A program made the position numbers and the translations under genes. Positions 46,701-56,800 of a stretch of 64,000 bases of DNA are shown piece by piece. Every line of letters starts with the position of its first letter. Positions within the stretch are counted from its first letter, which is position 1. The notes beneath the pieces are model-generated. The model saw only the letters and a list, made by a program, of their open reading frames with translations. It was not told the DNA's origin and made no database searches. This DNA is from Batkoa obscura (taxonomy: Eukaryota > Entomophthoromycota > Entomophthoromycetes > Entomophthorales > Batkoaceae), in the NCBI GenBank assembly GCA_030770535.1, contig JASVEC010000011.1, positions 496,001 through 560,000 of the forward strand. The letters are read 5' to 3'.

Positions 46701-48480
46701 TGTACTTTTACCACTACCAGAATGACCAACTAAAGCAACTGTTTGTCCTTTTGATGCTTCAAAGCTAATACCTTTAAGGATCTGGACATCCAGTCTAGAT
46801 GGGTAACTGAATTGTACATTTTCAAATGTTATATTCCCTTTTACTGGTGACATTTTAGATTGATTTTTCACATGTTCCTCAGTTATTAAAAATGGATCAA
46901 TGCTTGATTCTCTTTCAATGATTTCGAATAGTTTAGTAGCAGCACCTTGTGCTGTAGCAACTGCGGTAATAGAAGGAGAAGCCATACCTAATACCATGGA
47001 ACCAGTTAGCACATTAAAGAATACTGTTAACACATCACCGGCATCTTGCTCCCTGTCATGAATTAATTTACCGCCATACCACATAGCTAAAGCGTAGCTT
47101 GAAAACGTTATAAGCAAAAAGATGCCATTACCTAAGCCCGTAAAAAAGGCCTTACGAAAGCCACTTTTACGAGCCATCTGTAATTTATTTTCGTATCTAA
47201 TTTGTTCTTTTTCCTGAGTGTTGAACGAATATATTGTTTTTATAGCAGATAATACTTCTTCAGCTATTGATCCTGCTTCACCATATACCCCTTGTCCGCC
47301 TTTAGAAGAATCTGCTACCGTTTTACCTATCAAAATACCCGCAAGTACTAACAACGGTACTGAACTTAACATCACTAAAGTTAATTTCCATCCTTTTATA
47401 AAAGCTATAACAAAAGCACCAATAAAACAAGTAATATTTTGTATAAGCATCCCAATTTTATCAGATATACCATCTTGTACCATATTGATGTCACCAGCTA
47501 TGCGTGAAGCAATGTCACCTGAGGAGATAGAATCAAACCAACCCATTTCTTGGCTTAAAACTGAACGATAATATTTATTTCTAATCCTCACAGCTTGACT
47601 TTCACCGACTATTAGCCAAAGTGATAGCTGTAAGTAAGCAGCAATTGCTGTGACACTTCCAGCTACAACAAACATAATGCATAAGAAGTTGATTTCGTCT
47701 TTCAATATTGCATCAGCAAGATCTGGGCTGACAGGATAGTTTTTTTGATAATTGCCGAACAAGCCAATAATCTGAGAAAACAATAGAAATAAGAAAGGTT
47801 GAGATAGACCATTGATAATAGAAGCTAACATAGCTAAACCAATTATTATTTTATCATTTTTTGTTGCAAATTTAAACAGTTTGAGCAATGGTACGTTTGG
47901 AGTTTTCTCTTTTTTCTCTTCTAACCCAATGCCCTTTTCATTGACTCTATTTTCATTCTCGTTCTTTTTCTTAGCTTTAAACATGTTTATTAATTAAATT
48001 TGATATTCTGTAATAGACTTTTCATTTGTTTTTATACACTCATTTCAGTCACTGAATATAATGAATATTTGACTATATTTGGCTCCTTTAAAGTAAACAA
48101 TTGTAATTATAAATTCAAGTGCCTATATTCTAAGCACCGAAAATCATACCCCGAAGCCCAAATTTACCCAAATTTAACAGGCGATTCTTGCCCAAATCCT
48201 CTACAACTCTATTTTAAATTTTCTAACCGATGAAGAGTTATTCCGGCAAGAGTTCTTTATTATTCTTCTAGTTGATTTTGTATATATGATAACTGAAATT
48301 AAGCAATAAATAGATAGAAAGGCCTTCCTCATCTTTTAAAATCAATTGGTTATTAATAAAAGATTGAAAATGACATATGATAGCCTTATATGACCTTTTT
48401 GCCTTATTAAATTACTGCCAATGGTGTGATAAATGATTTCGGCTTGTATAAATCATTATTTTGTTTAAAACGCTTGGTTA
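43710..48480 (-). repeat. Duplicated ABC transporter unit, left copy
   Basis: Matches 53390-58039 in reverse complement: coding region and 3' flank nearly identical, 5' flank diverged. At 43822-43829 it keeps an uninterrupted ATATAACG where the right copy has a transposon boundary. The block 43710-43825 is matched in direct orientation by 49380-49531. Confidence 0.85.
44133..47984 (-). CDS. ABCB-type full ABC transporter 2
   Basis: Intron-less, 1283 residues, TMD1-NBD1-TMD2-NBD2, with the same complete Walker A, Q-loop, LSGGQKQR, Walker B and H-loop motifs as transporter 1. It is a likely membrane exporter. It is the inverted partner of transporter 3, and most of the protein is the same. Differences cluster in membrane segments: LLVLAGILIGKTV against LVVFSGMLLGIMV, and IAFPMYSIFLTNA against IVFPMYALLLTNA. 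The acidic linker IDIEDIEDIKELDV comes from a short repeat. A conserved TATAAAAA lies about 45 bases upstream of the start in both copies. Confidence 0.95.
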   Translation of the reverse strand: MFKAKKKNENENRVNEKGIGLEEKKEKTPNVPLLKLFKFATKNDKIIIGLAMLASIINGLSQPFLFLLFSQIIGLFGNYQKNYPVSPDLADAILKDEINFLCIMFVVAGSVTAIAAYLQLSLWLIVGESQAVRIRNKYYRSVLSQEMGWFDSISSGDIASRIAGDINMVQDGISDKIGMLIQNITCFIGAFVIAFIKGWKLTLVMLSSVPLLVLAGILIGKTVADSSKGGQGVYGEAGSIAEEVLSAIKTIYSFNTQEKEQIRYENKLQMARKSGFRKAFFTGLGNGIFLLITFSSYALAMWYGGKLIHDREQDAGDVLTVFFNVLTGSMVLGMASPSITAVATAQGAATKLFEIIERESSIDPFLITEEHVKNQSKMSPVKGNITFENVQFSYPSRLDVQILKGISFEASKGQTVALVGHSGSGKSTCVGLIERFYAPTSGRVLLDGIDISQISNKFLKEHVGLVGQEPCLFGTTIKQNILFGLKNDDEFKADAKQLHDRVVNACKLANIHDFIMKLPQQYDTMVGDRGSQLSGGQKQRIAIARAIIKDPTILLLDEATSALDTESERIVQKALDNAAKDRTTIVIAHRLSTIKKADKIIVFDKGTIIEEGSHNELLALNGAYANLVKQQEIRKGGEEEVTEDDDIVIESTSEEEIVIDIEDIEDIKELDVGLFKMTSRVETLPKELIESRRNKGKVSIPLMRCLKMISPYWYFGLVGAIGALLDGIAFPMYSIFLTNATQSFFHLTTPGLIEKGQNDINFWSLMFLTLAIGCLIAGFMRYAGFNTLGEYLTYEIRKKCFRSLLTQEVGFYDAPENSVGIITGKLSTEAENVQGLVGKFLGPIFSALSCAIASLSIAFSSGWKLTLVALATAPLTIYGQLVQVSALSDVNEKTKLAYLKVSQLAMESILNKRTVSSLNRENLFFEDYLERVEKAHKTSRIGYLKSAIGYSFAMGIPHFINALLFWYGTTLVINQEYSYNNMFQVVTAIMFMGNSFGYASSELTSFVKSKVAANEVFSLLDRTPKINQSDAYGNKNKQLYGDVLSKNAHFSYPSRPDTKVLNGLDLEVLRNKKVALVGSSGSGKSTIIGLIQMFYTLDSGKLEVEGQDISEWNVPYLRSQLSTVGQEPVLFNISVMDNIAYGVERDVTKEEIIHVAKMANAHDFIMDLPDGYDTSCGERGGRLSGGQKQRVAIARALIRNPKLLLLDEATSALDSQSEKVVQDALDKASEGRTTITIAHRLSTIQDADIIIVMKNGKKVEMGTHDELLTLNGFYTSLVQNQSL

Positions 48481-48524
48481 TTTTGGGAAAAACAATAAAA
48501 TATCAATCAACAACACTTTAATAT

Positions 48525-48623
48525 GGGGGTGTTTTTTTTGGCTTCATCACTTTCTCCATCTTTTAAACACTATTTGAGCGGAAAAATTGTTAGTAAAATT
48601 CTTAAACACAAAAATACATCCCC
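48525..48623 (+). repeat. 98-bp MITE, copy 9
   Basis: GGGGGTGT...ACATCCCC with ATAT flanks (48521-48524, 48624-48627). Located just beyond the left duplicated unit. Confidence 0.92.
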
Positions 48624-48627
48624 ATAT

Positions 48628-49379
48628 GCTCTTGGAATTAGTTAGTTTCAAGGCTTCTTTTTTTATCAATTTCACCTTATAAGAAACGTCTATCAAATTA
48701 AAGATTATTTTTCTAGAGCTAAAAGTTAAAGTCTTGATCAATCATGAGAATTTCATATAAATTCAATTTATTTATAAAATCCTTGGAAATTTAAGTATTC
48801 TATTTAATATTATTAAACACTAAGATACAAATAGACGATACACACCAAAAACCAAAATAAATATGCCAAAGTAACATATTTTAAAAAAAATCAGGTTTTT
48901 CGTTAAATGTTAGTAACGACTTTAATATACAAATATTAAACTATTGTGCATCTGCGATATCAACTATCAGTATCTTAAGTTATTCATAAATTAGCAAGTT
49001 TGTTTAAATCTCGGCTTTTGTTAAGTTTTGCCATAAGTTCCCATCTTTCTTACCAAAAAGCCACCATCTGTTTAGAATAACTTGAATTTTAGATGATTGG
49101 ACCCTTTTTTTGATTTCCTTACAATTAGCTGAGATTCATAACAGTGTATTGCAAACTGATTTCAGGTAGATAATTAAATCACTATTTTTTTTTAATTTTA
49201 CAAAAAGGGTAAAAAAGTATGAAGTAAAAAGCAGGATGGACATTTAGAGCTAGAGCTCTTATTTAAAAAATTTAAGTTGGTACCAGAATATTACCTTTTT
49301 ATCCTTTTTGCAAAATTAAAAAAAAATAGTGATTTAATTATCTATCTGAAATCAGTTTGCAATACACTGTATGTTAATA
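48628..49379. other. Intergenic with a long-armed MITE
   Basis: No supported ORF. The only clear structure is the inverted-repeat element at 49141-49370. Confidence 0.5.
49141..49370. repeat. About 230-bp MITE with arms of about 78 bp, Tc1/mariner-like ends
   Basis: The left arm starts (A)CAGTGTATTGCAAACTGAT and the right arm is its near-perfect complement ending ACACTG(T). I count only a handful of mismatches over roughly 78 bases. CAGTG ends next to TA are typical of Tc1/mariner elements. It has no ORF, so it is non-autonomous. High arm identity suggests recent activity. Confidence 0.75.
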
Positions 49380-50180
49380 GAAATATTTGAAAAAGTTGTT
49401 ACAAGCTTTAGTTAAAATAAAAAAGTTTGGTTTATAAAAACACGAAATTGTACAAAATCATAAAAATGTTATTCTAAAAAAATTCATAAAAACGGACTGT
49501 AAACTTTGACTTAATATAAAAATAAATATATGGGGGTGTCCGAATTGGTTTCATTATTTTATCCAATTTCTAAATATAAAATATTTTAAAAACTTTGCTT
49601 AAAATTCTATAAAAATAAATTATTTATTAAAGACCAAAAGTACCCGATACAGTTTTAAATTATTTTATTACAAGTTAACGGAATTTCTATTAAATTTAAT
49701 ACAAATTCCCAGATTACCAAGGCTTTTACTAATATAACTATATACTGATACTAATCAAAGTTGTAATATGTAAATAAATACATATTCCTATAAAACCCCA
49801 TTGAGGAATATTTATTATTGACTGCTTTATAGCCAATATTACAGATTTGCTATTAAATAAATAAACTATTTTAATGTTATAATTACATTATTAATATATT
49901 GCTAAGCTAATAAATAGCTGCATGGGAGGGAGTGGTTAGTCCCAAAACTATAATTAACCATCCTTATATAATACAAGCAATATAATAATAGTTTTTACTT
50001 ATTATTACAACTACTTGCTCTTTGACTATTTATTAACTTAGCTATTAATAATTTAAGTAATATCAACATTTAATAATTAATTTTTATCATTCAATAAGCT
50101 ACTTACTTGCTTACTAAATGTTCAAACTTTTAAATTTTCTGTTATTTTTGTAAGATAAGCTGGGGTTAATCTTTTAATTT

Positions 50181-50213
50181 TTCTATTTTCTATTTTCTAT
50201 TTTCTATTTTCTA
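50181..50213. repeat. Tandem 7-bp repeat (TATTTTC)n
   Basis: About five units of a 7-base repeat inside transposon copy L. Its complement appears at 61463-61500 in copy R. Confidence 0.8.
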
Positions 50214-50478
50214 TAGACTTTATAACTTTAATTGATAATAAACTACACTGCTATCCAGTATCTGATAGATTAAAAAAAAGTGATATAAATACATGTTTAA
50301 TAAAAATCGAAATAATCTTTAATACCTCATATTTTTATTATTTTTATTATTTTTTTTGTATCTTTGTTTCTTTCATACTTTTCAAAAATTATATTTGTTT
50401 TCCTATTATTGACAGTTGAGTTATTAATTATATGTTTACAAATAAAAATCTTAAATTTCGAAATTAATTGATCAATAT

Positions 50479-50577
50479 GGGGGTGTTTTTTTTGGCTTAA
50501 TTACTTTTTTCATTTTTTAAGCGTTATTTCAGCAGAAAGTTTATTAGTAAAATTCTTAAACAAAAAAAAACACCCCC
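50479..50577 (+). repeat. 98-bp MITE, copy 10, inside transposon L
   Basis: GGGGGTGT...ACACCCCC with ATAT on both sides. It corresponds to the outer MITE at 60991-61188 of copy R, so the insertion predates the split of the two transposon copies. Confidence 0.88.
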
Positions 50578-50581
50578 ATAT

Positions 50582-50659
50582 GGTGATGTTTTTTTTGGCT
50601 TCATTATTTTTTCATTTTTTAAGCGCTATTTGAGTGGAAATATTGTTAGTAAAATTCTT
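50582..50659 (+). repeat. Truncated MITE, copy 11, sharing one ATAT with copy 10
   Basis: Begins GGTGATGT right after the ATAT (50578-50581) that also ends copy 10. It runs to GTAAAATTCT and is cut by the solo LTR at 50660. Confidence 0.85.
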
Positions 50660-51123
50660 TGTGAAAGTTGGTACTCATTGGTAGGAGTTAAAAACAGTTC
50701 TTGCTTGATTAACTTGCCTTGAGTCGAACGGTCTTAGTTTATGTAACTAAGATAGACTTAAATGAATAGGAATAATACGTAATAAGTTACGAACTATGTA
50801 AAACAAATAGAATGGAAGATACTACTGTAAAATCTACGTAAGATGTTGTCAGAAGGACTTAGTGACTTTATTAATGATACATTATCAGGGAGTAATCCAA
50901 TTAAAAAAAGCCTCGAGTTATCATATTGAAGAATCTCTTTTATACTCCAATAAGTATGGATATTAAAAGGAGATAATATTCTTTGCAATATGAAGTTATA
51001 AATTCTCGCAGCAAATCAAAATAAAGGACTCTGAATTGATTGTGTTTGAACTTGAGAACACAACAACTTAAGTGATTGTTGTGTTATAATCAATTTGAGA
51101 GCTAAATAAAGCAATATTTCACA
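50660..51123 (+). mobile_element. Solo LTR (464 bp), Ty3-type, old
   Basis: TGTGAAAG...TTTCACA, related to the LTR of the whole Ty3 element (shared GTCTTAGTTTATGT and AAAATCTA blocks) but diverged. No matching target duplication; it lies at the edge of a deletion in transposon L. Confidence 0.8.
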
Positions 51124-51125
51124 AT

Positions 51126-51480
51126 AGGTTGTAACGTTGGTATTTTATTATTATTAATTATTTTTGAATAATCATATTGATTTCTATTTATATTAAATTC
51201 AAAACTTTTACATTCATCAAAAGAATATACTGAAGCTATAGTTGATAATAATGCTACTTGCTGGTTTTTATTTCCTGTTTCCTTTAAAGCACTAATTTTA
51301 TACATTGCTTGATTAAGTTTATTATTATTAATAGTAAACTTTAATCACTTTTCTTTTCTTTTTTTTTGTTTTATTATAAAATTCCATAAACTTTGGGTTA
51401 TTGTGAATAGTTGTTAAAACTGATGTAAATGAATTACAATGTTTATATAACGTGCTTCTTCCTATCGTATTAAAATTTTT
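51126..51480 (-). pseudogene. Transposase fragment of copy L
   Basis: Minus-strand reading gives ALKETGNKNQQVALLSTIASVYSFDECK, the uninterrupted version of sequence split by an LTR in copy R (58926-59794). The catalytic part is absent. Confidence 0.65.
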
Positions 51481-51618
51481 AGAAATTCCATTTCGAAGTT
51501 TAGTTATAAAAGCTTGTATTTTGTTTTTATTTTAATAAAAAATAAAGTCAAATAATTATATATTTATATATTGTATATTATATATCTATTGGACATTTAA
51601 TAAAAAAATATATAACAT

Positions 51619-51979
51619 TGTGAAATATCGCTTCATCAGCTCTATGATTGATTATGATATAATAGTCACTTAACTTGTTTACAAAACTAGTTGGAGTATA
51701 AAAGAGATTCTTCAATATAATACCTCGAGGCTTTTTAATTGAACTATTCCCTAACATCTTACCTTTAATAAAGCCACTAAGTCTTTCTGACAACATCTTA
51801 CGTAGATTTTACAGTAGTATCTTCTATTCTATTTATTTTACATAGTTCATAGCCTGCTATGTACTATTCCTGTTAATTTGAGTCTATCTTAGTTACATAA
51901 ACTAAGACTCTTTGGCTTACGGCCAATTAATTAAGCTAGAACTACTTTCAACTCCAACCACTAAGTACCAACTTTCACA
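51619..51979 (-). mobile_element. Solo LTR (361 bp), shared by both transposon copies
   Basis: TG...CA ends with a 5-bp flanking repeat AACAT (complement of ATGTT at the partner). It is the same insertion, at the same site, as 58207-58567. Confidence 0.85.
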
Positions 51980-52145
51980 AACATGATTAAAAAAATAAGA
52001 TAAATAAAATAAGTCTTTTAAGTTAAATTTTTATATTTAATTTTAAGCTTTTTAAATTTAGCTAATCATATAAAGACTTGCAAATTTAAAAACTTAAAAT
52101 TTGGATTAATTTCTAATTAAATTCTGAAACCAATTCAGACATCCC

Positions 52146-53389
52146 ACATACAATATTTAGAAAAATTAAAAAAGTGATAAAATTAAAAAAAAAACATATT
52201 TAATCATAGAAATAAAAGTATTTTTCATTCGAAAAGCTGTAAAATAAAATAAAACAAAGCTTTATTAAAAATTTGTAATGCAATTAAAGATAAAAAATTT
52301 AATTAAAGCTTATATTTTAATAAACAAGTATAAATAGTAAAATAATAATAAAATGTGGCAAATATATAGGTGTTTTTTTGGCTTCATCACTTTTTACATT
52401 TTTAAGCACTATTCGAGCAAAAAGATTGTTGGTAAAATTCTTGAACAAAAAAATACATCCCTACATAGTCTCTTTGATAATGATTGGCTTGCACAAAAAA
52501 ACAAATATTGATTTGTTAACATGTAGCCACAGAAAACCATCAAACTCTCCCCTTAGCTATCCCTAGCACTAGCCCTAGCCGCGACAAAAAGGATTTATTT
52601 GTTAAATCAAAACAAATCAGAGTTGCTAAATTCCAAATTTACTATCCTCTAATTGATTAGTTTGCCATAACTATGAAGCTACAATAGAGTTACATTCAGA
52701 TTTTCCCAAAATTTAAAGTTTATCCATTTTGTAAAAAAGCGCTAGCAAGCATCATTATTTGAGTTATATAAAAATTAAGCTAAAAAACAGCATATCAAGG
52801 TTACTCATAAGCAAAAAAATACAGTATTTATTACAAATATATAAACATTAACAAAATAGAAGAAAACATTTTAAAAGTGTGGTTAAAGCTTAAGAACTAA
52901 AAATAAAGTTGCTTTTATGCAACTAATTTATAAAAGCTGAAATTTAAAAAATTACTAATTTTAGGAACCTTAAAGCATTACAAGTTAACACAGATAAATA
53001 ACAGTTTAGTGTTTATATGCTAAAATTATTAATGTTTCTGAATATATGTAAAGGTATATAATAACATATGTGCTTATCCTTTAAAAGATACAACTTTGGG
53101 AGGTTTGTTTTAATTTTATATTATACATCCTCTATTCACTTCCTTATTTTTTAGTTATATTAAATGATATTATATATATCTTCAGTGTTAATATAAATAA
53201 ATTAAAGTTATGTGAAATTCTCACAAGCTAATAAAGTTCTAAAATTTAACTCTAGTAAAAAAACGAACTTTAATTTAAAAGATTCTTATAAAGCGAAATT
53301 AATAAAAAGAAGAAGCCATGAAACTATCTAATTCCAACACATTGAAGTGTTGGTAAATAATATTTAATATTTTGCTCTAAATAAGTAAT
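52146..53389. other. Intergenic between transposon L and the right unit
   Basis: AT-rich. Holds one eroded MITE (copy 12) and no supported gene. Confidence 0.5.
52368..52462 (+). repeat. 98-bp MITE, copy 12, eroded
   Basis: AGGTGTTTTTTTGGCTTC...ACATCCCTA with an altered core (AAGCACTATTCGAGC). The outer Gs and one flank are mutated, so it is an old copy. Confidence 0.8.
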
Positions 53390-53823
53390 AGTTTTTAAGC
53401 AAAACAACGATTTGTATAAGCTGAAGTTATTTAGCATACTATTGGGCACAATTCAATAAGGTAAAAATGCCATACAAGGCTATCTCATATGTCATTTTCA
53501 ATCTTTTGTTGATAATCAATTGATTTCAAAGGATGAGAAAGACTTTTCTACCATTTGTTATGTAACTCTATTTATCATATATACAAATGTACCTAAAAGA
53601 ATAATGAAAAATTCTTACAAGAATAGCTCTTTATTGGCTAGAAAGTTTAAAATGAAATAAGTAGAAACATTAGATAAGAACTCTCGATTAATTTTGGCTC
53701 TCGGCTAATGTCTTTCGGAACTTAGAAGTCACGCACTTCTACTTAGTATAATAGCGGCTTTGTTTTAAATAAAAGTATTGAATATAGTAAATTATTGATT
53801 ATACTCAGTGACTGAAATGAGTG

Positions 53824-53831
53824 TATAAAAA
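53824..53831 (+). promoter_or_regulatory. Conserved TATA-like box of transporters 2 and 3
   Basis: TATAAAAA 45-52 bases before the ATG, within a block that is identical in both duplicated units although sequence further upstream has diverged. Confidence 0.45.
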
Positions 53832-53875
53832 CAAATGAAAAGTCTATTACAGAATATCAAATTTAATTAATAAAC

Positions 53876-56800
53876 ATGTTTAAAGCTAAGAAAAAGAACG
53901 AGAATGAAAATAGAGTCAATGAAAAGGGCATTGGGTTAGAAGAGAAAAAAGAGAAAACTCCAAACGTACCATTGCTCAAACTGTTTAAATTTGCAACAAA
54001 AAATGATAAAATAATAATTGGTTTAGCTATGTTAGCTTCTATTATCAATGGTCTATCTCAACCTTTCTTATTTCTATTATTTTCTCAGATTATTGGCTTT
54101 TTTGGTAACTATCAAAAAAACTATCCTGTCAGCCCAGATCTTGCTGATGCAACATTGAAAGACGAAATCAACTTCTTATGCATTATGTTTGTTGTAGCTG
54201 GAAGTGTCACAGCAATTGCTGCTTACTTACAGCTATCACTTTGGCTAATAGTCGGTGAAAGTCAAGCTGTGAGGATTAGAAATAAATATTATCGTTCAGT
54301 TTTAAGCCAAGAAATGGGTTGGTTTGATTCTATCTCCTCAGGTGACATTGCTTCACGCATAGCTGGCGATATTAATTTAGTACAAGATGGTATGTCCGAT
54401 AAAGTCGGTCTTCTTATACAAAATATTACTTGTTTTATTGGTGCTTTTGTTATAGCTTTTATAAAAGGATGGAAATTAACTTTAGTGATGTTAAGTTCAG
54501 TACCGTTGGTAGTATTTTCTGGTATGCTACTAGGCATAATGGTAGCAGATTCTTCTAAAGGCGGACAAGGGGTATATGGTGAAGCAGGATCAATAGCTGA
54601 AGAAGTATTATCTGCTATAAAAACAATATATTCGTTCAACACTCAGGAAAAAGAACAAATTAGATACGAAAATAAATTACAGATGGCTCGTAAAAGTGGC
54701 TTTCGTAAGGCCTTTTTTACGGGCTTAGGTAATGGCATCTTTTTGCTTATAACGTTTTCAAGCTACGCTTTAGCTATGTGGTATGGCGGTAAATTAATTC
54801 ATGACAGGGAGCAAGATGCCGGTGATGTGTTAACAGTATTCTTTAATGTGCTAACTGGTTCCATGGTATTAGGTATGGCTTCTCCTTCTATTACCGCAGT
54901 TGCTACAGCACAAGGTGCTGCTACTAAACTATTCGAAATCATTGAAAGAGAATCAAGCATTGATCCATTTTTAATAACTGAGGAACATGTGAAAAATCAA
55001 TCTAAAATGTCACCAGTAAAAGGGAATATAACATTTGAAAATGTACAATTCAGTTACCCATCTAGACTGGATGTCCAGATCCTTAAAGGTATTAGCTTTG
55101 AAGCATCAAAAGGACAAACAGTTGCTTTAGTTGGTCATTCTGGTAGTGGTAAAAGTACATGTGTTGGATTGATAGAAAGATTTTATGCACCAACATCTGG
55201 AAGAGTTTTGTTAGATGGAATAGATATCTCTCAAATCTCAAATAAATTCTTAAAAGAACATGTTGGCTTAGTAGGTCAAGAACCATGTTTGTTTGGTACC
55301 ACCATTAAACAGAACATCTTATTTGGTTTAAAGAACGATGATGAGTTTAAAGCTGATGCTAAACAATTACATGATCGTGTTGTAAATGCTTGTAAACTAG
55401 CTAACATCCATGATTTTATCATGAAATTACCACAACAATATGATACTATGGTTGGTGATCGTGGGTCTCAATTAAGTGGTGGGCAAAAGCAAAGAATAGC
55501 TATTGCTAGAGCTATAATTAAAGATCCAACTATATTATTACTTGATGAAGCCACCTCAGCTTTAGATACTGAATCAGAAAGAATTGTTCAAAAAGCATTA
55601 GATAATGCTGCTAAAGATAGAACAACTATTGTGATTGCTCATCGTTTATCTACTATTAAAAAAGCAGATAAAATTATTGTTTTCGATAAGGGTACTATTA
55701 TTGAAGAAGGAAGCCATAACGAATTACTTGCACTTAATGGCGCTTATGCTAATTTGGTAAAACAACAGGAAATTAGAAAAGGTGGAGAAGAAGAAGTAAC
55801 CGAAGACGACGATATAGTTATTGAAAGCACTAGTGAAGAGGAAATAGTAATAGATATTGAGGATATTGAGGATATTAAAGAGTTAGATGTGGGCTTATTT
55901 AAGATGACAAGTCGAGTTGAGACCCTTCCGAAGGAACTAATTGAGAGCAGAAGGAACAAAGGGAAAGTCTCAATCCCATTAATGAGATGCTTAAAAATGA
56001 TATCACCATATTGGTATTTTGGACTTGTTGGTGCTATCGGCGCATTATTGGATGGCATTGTATTCCCTATGTATGCGCTTCTTCTAACCAATGCAACGCA
56101 ATCATTTTTTCATTTGACTACTCCAGGATTAATAGAAAAAGGACAGAATGATATCAACTTCTGGTCCCTTATGTTCCTAATATTGGCTATTGGTTGCTTA
56201 ATCGCTGGTTTTATGAAACATGCTGGTTTCAATACGTTAGGAGAGTATCTTACTTATGAAATTCGTAAAAAATGTTTTCGTTCTTTACTAACCCAAGAAG
56301 TTGGTTTTTATGATGCTCCCGAGAATTCGGTTGGAATTATCACTGGTAAACTATCAACTGAGGCTGAAAATGTTCAAGGCTTGGTTGGCAAGTTTTTAGG
56401 GCCAGTTTTTGGTGTTTTATCTTGCGCCATCGCTAGTTTGATTATTGCCTTCTCTAGTGGGTGGAAACTCACTTTAGTTGCATTAGCCACTGCCCCACTT
56501 AATGTTTATGGACAACTTGTTCAAGTTTCTGTACTATCTGATGTCAATGAGAAAACAAAGCTCGCTTATTTAAAAGTATCACAAATTGCTATGGAGTCTA
56601 TTCTTAGTAAGCGCACAATAAATTCACTGAATAGAGAAGCCATATTTTTTGAAGATTATTTAGAAAGAGTTGAAAAAGCCCATAGAATTTCTAGAAAAGG
56701 TTATCTTAAATCGGCGATAGGATATTCATTTGCCATGTGTATTCCCCATTTCATCAACGCTCTATTGTTTTGGTATGGCACCATTTTAATTATTAGTCAA

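Larger units (their letters stand above)
49532..52145 (-). mobile_element. DNA transposon copy L (about 2.6 kb), internally deleted
   Basis: Ends GGGGGTGTCCGAATTGG on the left and CCAATTCAGACATCCC on the right, the same termini as the copy at 58044-62143, which lies in the opposite orientation. The left flank is ATAT. It carries part of the transposase gene (51126-51480), MITEs and two solo LTRs. About 1 kb of the catalytic region present in copy R is missing, with a solo LTR at the junction. The outer 35-45 bases resemble the 98-bp MITEs (GGTTTCATTATTTT..TCCA), so the MITEs look like derivatives. Confidence 0.8.

Noticed and set aside
47218-47571. Antisense ORFs of about 100 codons inside the ABC genes (also 45802-46116, 54289-54642, 55744-56091)
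   Set aside because: They are mirror readings of strongly biased ABC codons and recur simply because the genes are duplicated.
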